In this document: positions 56,901-64,000 of the stretch, piece after piece
How the letters are laid out: the number at the start of each line of letters is the position of its first letter
Position numbering within the stretch: position 1 is the stretch's first letter
Source of the DNA: Chlorophyllum brunneum
Taxonomy: Eukaryota > Basidiomycota > Agaricomycetes > Agaricales > Agaricaceae
NCBI GenBank assembly: GCA_963576785.1
Contig: OY756142.1
Location: forward strand, 2,108,001 to 2,172,000
DNA: 64,000 nucleotides
Direction: 5' to 3'
Made by a program: the position numbers and the translations under genes
The notes under the pieces: model-generated
Databases searched by the model: none
What the model saw: only the letters and a program-made list of their open reading frames with translations
Told to the model about the DNA's origin: nothing

Positions 56901-58186
56901 CGAGGGTTTTTTCTCTATTTCTGCTTTTGTGCCAGTACACTGAGCCGCATAGTGTCCTTCTTGTCCACAAATACGACATGCAGTAGGCTTGGTATCATTG
57001 GCAAAGACGTCCTCACGAAGTACCCTAAAATTGGGTTCATGCGTAGCCAACGCAAGCATAATCAAATCCGCATCCTGTCATATGGTCAGTCATGGACAGG
57101 GCTTTTAATGATGCGAGTCAAAACCTACTAGCCCATAGATTACATGCCGTGTATTGGGATCATGCCCCGGATTAGATCTTTGTCGCCGTATGAAATCCAT
57201 GATTTTGTGTTCACCCTCCCCCGGCACTCCAGCATCAGATATCAACACTTGAATCTATGAGGGGGTAAGCAAGTAAAATGATGATCAATTGTCAACACCC
57301 ACGTTCTTCCAAGCAGGATCCGTATTCATTTTGTGCACGACCCAGTATCGGAGAGAGGTAGCGAGAAGGTCCATGAACGGCGTCCCAGGTGTGATAGCGT
57401 TGGAGTCCCAGGCTTCCTTGTGCTCTCCTTCTGGAACCTCTTTTCCCATAGCTAGGTACTAGTGTTATTTATGAGCTGTAAGACATAAAAAGGACGCACC
57501 CTTCCATAATTTCAGGGACTCTTTGCGTGCCTCCTCCTTCTCTTTCGCATCCTGTGCCGAACGGAAACGACGCGAACGTTGTTGATTCATCTTGGCACGG
57601 GGGGCAACACCATCTAAGTAACAACATTAGTCCTTGAAACCTGTAGACAACTGTGACAACCCACCAACTGCCATGAATAATAGTTTGCGAGGGCGAACCA
57701 TGTTGACGACCCGTTCTGTGTACTTGAAAACCTCCAACATCATCTCCTCCTCTGTCTCTGGGGCAGGCTATCGCACGGTATGAGTCACCTTATCCATGCG
57801 AGTCTAGCCAGTGCTCACCTTTCCTTCCGGATGAGTACAAGGGTGAACCTGAAGGCCGAGGTCAGAGGATTCATGGAAGGCTGTAGAAACTCACAATCCC
57901 ATTCATATCAAGATATAAGTTGTCGAATTCCACTCCGTTAGGGTTTGCGGATAGCATGTTTACGGGAACGGACACTTCGTTGCCGTTATCGTCAGTAAGT
58001 TTGCTCTCCTCTTCCTCCTCTACCGGAAGGACTGAAATAATGTCGGCAACTGGTGTAATTACATTGGAAACCAAAACGCACCGATTTTCGGATATTTCTT
58101 GCTGAGCCATCGAAACAATGCGGGGACGCCCTATTTCATCGGTTCAGTCTCAGTATGAGCGTCTGAGGGGAAGGGAAACGCACCAT
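53982..58186 (-). CDS. RAT1: 5'-3' exoribonuclease 2 (Rat1/Xrn2)
   Basis: Exons complement(join(53982..54863,54916..55219,55274..55419,55473..55530,55588..55668,55716..56436,56561..57074,57129..57254,57303..57451,57500..57613,57665..57767,57819..57848,57895..58031,58082..58130,58184..58186)), 1138 aa. The nuclear exonuclease that degrades downstream RNA in torpedo termination and trims rRNA and snoRNA. Motifs: [25 protein letters not shown] (Mg-binding), [41 protein letters not shown], a CCHC knuckle [14 protein letters not shown] (270-283), and [16 protein letters not shown]. The second conserved half has WVLKYYYQG and [13 protein letters not shown]. The C-terminus is a long RGG/GGY-rich tail (about 875-1138). 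The first coding exon is the ATG alone. Confidence 0.95.
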
Positions 58187-58449
58187 TACTGCAAGTAGTT
58201 ATTAGCGGAGGCCTGATATGCCTGTAAATTACAAACACACTGTAGGTGAGCAGAACGACGGTCGCGAGTACAAGGAGAAGAGGAAGCCGTGCGATGCTGA
58301 ATCAGTGAGAAGTTTGCGCAAGTATGGGTTTGGATCACGTGGTCTGATGTCAATGGATGACTCGCATAGATTAAATTACTAGCGGTCCTCAGTTCTAGCC
58401 TTCACTTATCGCCATCCCATACATAGTCCTACTAAGAATCTCAGCAAGG

Positions 58450-60038
58450 ATGCCTGTACCGACGCTTACTGATCCACCATCAACACCCACTCCTGCTACA
58501 CCACCTGCAAAACCACAAGGTCAGCCCTCCCAAAAGTCCATGACAAAGGCGGAACGCAGGGAACTTCAGGAGAAGCAGCGCGCAGCTAAAGCGGCTCTAA
58601 AAGCACAGCAACAAGGAGGAGGAGATCAACCAAAGGCGTCAAGATCACCTGCCGCTCCCCAAAAGAAAGCTCAGTCTGGAGAGGCATCAAAACATGCCCC
58701 ATTGGCCGGGAAGGATACCACCATGACAGTGGACGATGCTACCGGAGGGAAATCTGTTTCTCGGAGCTTACGGATCTTCTCGCATTTTGGGCTACCAAAG
58801 CACGTTAGCCACGTCAAAGGGGACATCCATCCTGCAATTATCAGGCTTGGTCTGCTTTTTGCAGAATTCAAAATATGTGGAGCGAATGCCAGGTGTATCG
58901 CTACTCTCACTGCATTCAAGACTGTATGTTGGCAAGGACTCATGGATATCCTCCCAGCTGGTTAACTGTTCTTGTAGGTTGTTCAGGATTATACCACACC
59001 ACCAAACCATACCCTTTCGCGCCATCTCATGACACATCTATCTCCCCAAATCACACATCTTGTCTCCGCACGCCCTATGTCTGTGACCATGGGCAATGCA
59101 ATCCGGCAGTTGAAACTTGAAATCAGCGGCTCGGATATAGATATGGTTGAACAAGACGTACGCAGACTTTTGCATATAGTCTTAGCCTCATGTTGACCCT
59201 CCTCCCAGGCTAAAAATGCCCTTTGCAACAAAATCGACAACTACATTCGGGACAGAATCATCATCGCGGATGAAGTCATTCAAGAACTCGCAGGAAACAA
59301 AATCAAGGACGGGGATGTGATATTGACTTTCGCAAGGTATTGGCAACGATTGAACCTCGTGCGTTAATTAACTTCGGATATAGATCGTCCGTAGTTGAAA
59401 AGATCCTTCTGAACGCACATGAAGATCGCAAGAAGTTTTCAGTCATTGTCATTGATTCACCTCCATTACTTGAAGGTTGGTCTTTGAAGAAACATACTCA
59501 GTAGCTACTTACCGCTGTGCAGGGAAAGCCCTTCTGAACAAACTCACTAGCCGGCAGAATCCAATACCTTGCACTTATGCTCTACTACCCGCGCTCCCGT
59601 CACTGATTACCGAAGTAACCACTGTCCTACTTGGTGCTCACGCACTTTTTTCCAATGGCGCTGTATACTCGCGAGCCGGAACTGCGCTTGTTGCCATGAT
59701 GGCGAAAGGACATGGTGTTCCTGTCATGGTTTGTTGTGAAACGTACAAGTTCAGTGAGGGTGTGATGGTGGATGGATTTGGCAAAAACGAGCTCGGCATG
59801 TCGATTCCGTATCTCTAGAAGTGGTATCTTTCTAACAGTTCATCAAGCACCCGTGAAGGTCACAAAGTCAACCGGACACCTAGAAACGGCTTCACCTTCA
59901 CAAAATCTAGAAATTCTCAACCCCTTGTATGACCTTACCCCCGCCACCTTTATTACAGCTGTCGTCACCGAAGTTGGTTTGATTCCACCGAGCAGTATCA
60001 GCTCTATTCCTCTTGCGCTCGGGAAAACTACATTATAA
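58450..60038 (+). CDS. GCD2: Translation initiation factor eIF2B subunit delta
   Basis: Exons join(58450..58923,58978..59157,59209..59336,59384..59475,59523..59795,59839..60038), 448 aa. A regulatory subunit of eIF2B, the exchange factor for eIF2, which senses eIF2-alpha phosphorylation. The N-terminal ~100 residues are Pro/Lys/Gln-rich and disordered. The helical part (HPAIIRLGLLFAEFKICGANARCIATLTAF) and the Rossmann-like C-terminal domain (VILTFARSSVVEKILLNAH, VIVIDSPPLLEG, LLGAHALFSNGAVYSRAGTALVAMMAKGHGVPVMVCCETYKF) fit the alpha/beta/delta family. It ends ITAVVTEVGLIPPSSI. The last intron (59796-59838) seems to use a GC donor. Divergent from RAT1 across 263 bases. Confidence 0.93.
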
Positions 60039-60187
60039 CTTTATTGTTCCGATCATACGGACATCCGGGTAGTGTGGCATGCTGGGACTTACGCAAAGCA
60101 CGTAGTTGTATTATCTATGTCAGTATAGTCAGCGATAAAGTTCTAATCCCGCAACGCTTCGAGCTTGCCGAGTTGGCCAGCGAACGA

Positions 60188-60968
60188 TCATAGGTCCTTT
60201 TTATCGCCAAAGTCTTTTGATCCTTGGTTGCGTTTTATCACTTTTTCCCTTATCCAGCTAAAGACGCATTCCGTGGCGCGTTCGACGGGGTGGTCGAAAA
60301 GATACGGGAGTACTGGCACAACTGCAAGTCCAGTCATGGTGGGACCCCAGGCTTTAACCTTCGGACTAGCTGCCTTGGCGAAGAAGCGTTTCGATTGGGA
60401 AACAGCAGTGTGAATAGTTAGCGCCGGTAGCGCCCTGACATTGTTCATCGATCGTAGAACCGTCGTTTCACATGGAATGAGACTCACATGGACGCAATTG
60501 ACTGGAAGGTTGCTCGTTCGACAGCAGAGATAGCGAGCCGAGTAGATTCCGAGAAATTTGCAGCCTCTATAGGACTTGGACCACGCCTATGCGCTTTGTA
60601 CGTTTCATAGCCCACATCCCTTATCACAAGTGAGTACGAATATAACGGGTTGATCTCGAAAATCCAAACCCTGAGAGATATAACCAAGAAACACCGTAGG
60701 CGGCCGTAACGACCCAAGGAGGGACGACAGGGCGAAATGCTTCACCGACATCGCTAGTCTGTTTGTCCTAGAAATCAGGGAACCACCGTTGGTTGCACCC
60801 AATAGCACACACGTAGGCAATGTAACGACTGCTGGCTCGGAGTGCGGTCCTTATGCGAGCTCCATAAGCCATGTAACGAACATCAGAATCGACGCTGTCC
60901 ACATCCTTGTCTATGAGGTCGTCGACCTTGTCTTGGATGACTTCCAGAGGCTTTTCGGAGGTGGGCAT
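60188..60968 (-). CDS. MTP18: Mitochondrial fission process protein 1 (MTP18-like)
   Basis: Exons complement(join(60188..60434,60488..60619,60670..60767,60813..60968)), 210 aa. An inner-membrane protein needed for normal mitochondrial fission. Family blocks: RYMAYGARIRTALRASSRYIAYTSD-like (here YDKQTSDVGEAFRP, near residue 52), PPWVVTAAYGVSWLYLSGDVGYETYKA (a membrane segment), and a C-terminal segment AWGPTMTGLAVVPVLPYLFDHPVERA (~165-190). Splicing joins them in frame. The start at 60968 (MPTSEKPLEVIQD) is the only good ATG. Convergent with GCD2 (149 bases) and head-to-head with FHL1. Confidence 0.88.
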
Positions 60969-61174
60969 GGTAGAGAGGTCCGATCGCCGAGTCCGGGCGC
61001 ATTCCGGAGGCCGGGGGTTCAGAACGGCGAAAGGAGATGTCTCGGGCTGCCAAGCCAAGTCATCCACCGCGTCACGTGTATTGCCCACTCACCCTTGACT
61101 GTCGACCACAACGTCGCCAACGTCGCCTACGACGCACCTCCTGTCGATCTCGACCCACCATTTCACCCGTTAAC

Positions 61175-63486
61175 ATGGATACCCGTTCGCATAATGCCTC
61201 TCCAGGTCCAGTTGTCGAACTTCACCGTGAACAGTCCCCTCCTACACAAGACAAGATTTCCGCATATTATTCTCTTGTCTTTCCCGGCTGGACATTCTAC
61301 ATTCAGATGCTCTCCATCACCATTGGAAGGCGCTGCGCACCCAACCCGAATGCAGCTACGTCGTCCACAGCGGAGCAGGCCCAAGTTGATGTTGATCTGG
61401 GAAACCTGAAGAGCGTATCGCGCCTGCATGCGAAAATAGAATACGACCAGGACGAGGACCGGTTCGTCTTGGTCGTCATTGGCCGTAACGGAGCTTGGGT
61501 GGACGGCGTATGGTGTGGTGCTGGTAGTCGAGCGACGTTGGGGGAAAGGTACGTTGATGACCCAATCATTCAATTATTCCGGAAAGGGAGATTTGGCTGA
61601 ATTACTCGCCAACACCTTCTCTTGCAGATCACACATTCAGATAGCGTCTCGGACGTTCACATTTGTTCTTCCTCCTCCTTCCCCTCCTGAAGACACCCCT
61701 TCTCCGAGCTCTCAGTCATCTGCCAACCGCGCACGTTCGCCGTCTGTGGATATCACGTCCATATCTCCACCTTCTTCACAACCTCCAAATTCCCCTCCTC
61801 CACGCAAAGCGAAACTTCCTCCACCATCCCCGGAGCCTCAGATTGAAATTCTACCGGATCCTGAACCCATAGATCAACTAGCGTTGCCCAATTCCAATTC
61901 GATAGGAAAGGGCAAGGGTGCTATTCTGAAGAAGCGCAAGAAGGGAAATGTTGACCCTCCAGTATTAGAACGCCCCGAGATTATGCCGCCCAAGCCGCCC
62001 TTTACATATGCACAATTAATCTACCGGGCTATCAAAGCTATTGACGGCAAGGCCACCCTACAAGAGATATGCAATTGGATTGTGACGAACTACGATTATT
62101 ACAAGTATGCTGATGGTGCATGGATGGTTAGTGTCTTAATTCCATGGTTATATGTAGTTGTAACAGCCCTCACAGAGTTCGGTTCGGCATAATCTCTCCT
62201 CTGGTCGGGCTTTCCTGAAGATGGAACGGTGTGGTGGAGATAGAGGGAAGGGGTTCTTCTGGTCTATTGATGAGAAGTATGCGCAAAGCTTTGAAGAGCA
62301 AGAAGCCAGAGCACTGCAAAATGCCGCTCAAACTACCAATAGTAAAGATGGTTTGGGCAAGCCTGGGAGGCGCAAGGATAAGAATATACCTCTTGACCCA
62401 CCGCTGAAACGAAGTATCAAGGGTGAACCGAGAGGTCTTCTACCGCCACCACTCACTTCTACCCCCTTAATTGCCAAAGCAGCTGGTGCCAACCCATCAA
62501 CTGTTCCCCCTCCCTCACCAGCGCCTAACCCTAATCCAAACGCTGCCACGGGAGTATTCTCTTACAATGCTCAAGCTCAGGCCTCCTCATCCTCTTCACA
62601 AGCACAATCCTCAACTCCCTATCCAACAACTGTACCTACGAATCCCTATGCGCCGCTGGCACAACCCATCTGGAACCGTCGTCCATCTGCATCTGCAAAT
62701 GTCCCGAAAAGTATGACTTCGATACCCGTTCATCATTCAATAATGACAATTCCAGCTGCTGCCTCTAATTCCTCGGCCACGGCCACACCCACGGTTACGC
62801 CTTCTGGTTCCATGGCTACTTCCACGCCCCCCATGTCAATGAAGCCTGTACTGCCACCTATCAATACAAACCTCGTACCGGATGTAGTTATTCCTATTGT
62901 TTTGGGTCCAGTACCGTCGACACACCCCGATCATGCGCCTGCTTATCCCAATCACTCGGCGAAACCTGGCTACATGATCCTACACGAACGGAAGCTGATT
63001 CTGGATCCGGATGTATTCTCCGGACTTACGCAAGATATGTTGAAGGAGTTGGAGAAGATGGGCGCTATGGCCGCGGTGAAGGTACTGACGGGACATATGG
63101 TCCGGGCATTGAAAGAACGACGAGCGAAGACTAAGAATAAAGACAAGAATGCAAAGAAAGCCGCTAAGGCCGCGAAGAAGGCTGCTGCCGCCGCCGCCAC
63201 CGCTACCATTTCTCCCGCTGTTGACTCTGCCAATGCGCGTTTTGATACGATGGGTGCGGGCCCAATTGATGCCGTTTCTTCTAAGCTGAACAGTAACACC
63301 CCGACTATCCCCGTCGCTCTGCCAGTGGTCACAGCCAATTCTGCTGTGGACGATGCACCTGTCGATCCTGGGTCACCAATCATCGTTATTGACGATTCTG
63401 AGGACGAAGGTCCGGCTACGAAACGCAGAAGGTTGAATGATGATGGTGGGATGGGCACATTCGAGATACTATCGATGGCTGCATGA
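61175..63486 (+). CDS. FHL1: Forkhead transcription factor with FHA domain (Fhl1-like)
   Basis: Exons join(61175..61548,61628..62126,62176..63486), 727 aa. Yeast Fhl1 controls ribosomal protein genes with its partner Ifh1. The FHA domain (~41-145) has the phosphothreonine-binding features ITIGRR, SVSRLHAKI and GRNGAWVDG. A Pro/Ser-rich linker follows. The forkhead winged helix (~244-335) reads PKPPFTYAQLIYRAI, TLQEICNWIVTNYDYYK, GAWMSSVRHNLSSGRAF, GKGFFWSID; the splice at 62126/62176 creates SSVRHNLS, which confirms it. The C-terminal half is low-complexity with an Ala/Lys stretch, and ends with an acidic SIM-like IIVIDDSEDE. Head-to-head with MTP18. Confidence 0.93.
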
Positions 63487-64000
63487 TCACTGTATGTCTT
63501 CCCTTTTTTCCTCCATCGTGACCATTGCTATGAGCATATTATTTACTCGCAGCCTTGCTTATTTCCCTTTTATTCGTTGGTCTGTATCGTTGTTCCGCTT
63601 TCAATTACTCTACTGTACTTTTGGCAAATTTGGCTGGATCGGACTTAGCACATCTCATTTGGTTATGATGTTTTTCACGACCATGGTTATTGTACGTCAC
63701 GCCTTGATTACACATTAGATTTGCTGTCGCCGCGTGTTTGTTGTTGGCGGGATATTTTTAAGTGGGTAGAAAAAGGAAAACCAAATATATCAAATATCAA
63801 GATGGAAACAAAGTTTAAGTGAGATAACGATGACACACAAACAGAGGGGTTGATTGACATATGTGGCGCACCGAGTGTACGAATTGGGCGATTTGGATTT
63901 GTGGACTACTATGGATCCCAAGACTTGTCTACGTCAAACCAGAGAGCGACTTACTTCTCAAGTTCTTAGCCCGAAGCCTTACTTTTCGACGTCAAGTCGG
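63487..64000. other. Right-edge region downstream of FHL1
   Basis: 514 bases, T-rich at first (FHL1 3'UTR). An ORF at 63437-63718 is hydrophobic but unconserved. No gene supported before the window ends. Confidence 0.45.

Noticed and set aside
1..64000. tRNA, rRNA, CRISPR arrays or bacterial operons
   Set aside because: Reading for tRNA B-box-like sequences and direct-repeat arrays gave nothing supportable; the gene structure is plainly eukaryotic. A tRNAscan run would settle the tRNA question.

Overview
The window looks like nuclear DNA of a filamentous basidiomycete, most likely an Agaricomycete. Almost every gene is broken by many short GT-AG introns (about 45-75 bases), genes lie close together on alternating strands, and several proteins (a DUF6741-like protein, a proline-rich protein, a divergent Ca2+/H+ exchanger) resemble families I associate with mushrooms and their relatives. 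All gene models were spliced by hand from conserved protein motifs and splice sites. Exon coordinates are given in each entry, and reading phase was checked across every junction of the multi-exon models.

Layout. 1-14.2 kb: THO2 (partial), a GH105 glycosidase, a cation/proton exchanger, tafazzin, a small hypothetical gene, MRC1/claspin and a SnoaL-like gene with an apparent frameshift. 15.7-19.7 kb: a tandem pair of FAD-linked oxidases with the same intron positions, followed by a 2.6 kb gene-poor stretch with a three-copy promoter repeat. 22.4-31.8 kb: an AT-rich retrotransposon nest. An older, internally deleted Copia element on the minus strand is bounded by CCCCC duplications and holds a younger, degenerate Copia element on the plus strand plus a MITE-like inverted repeat. 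33.3-41.4 kb: a DUF6741-like gene, a nucleoside transporter, mitochondrial ribosomal protein uL24m, an MBF/APSES transcription factor and weak ORFs. 42.3-51.2 kb: an M43 metalloprotease, mS34, GatC, dUTPase, a disordered SQ/TQ-rich protein, an SDR, MPO1 and SEC22. 51.4-63.5 kb: a proline-rich protein, RAT1, GCD2, MTP18 and FHL1.

Functional themes. There is a set of mitochondrial functions (tafazzin, uL24m, mS34, GatC, MTP18) and a set of replication, checkpoint and RNA genes (MRC1, DUT1, MBP1, THO2, RAT1, FHL1). Head-to-head pairs with short shared promoters are frequent: mS34/GatC, DUT1/disordered protein, MPO1/SEC22, RAT1/GCD2, MTP18/FHL1 and TAZ1/small gene. I found no convincing new multi-gene system. 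The strongest leads are the uncharacterised SQ/TQ-rich protein divergent from dUTPase, the retrotransposon nest with its C-to-T stop codons and minisatellite, and the recently duplicated oxidase pair.
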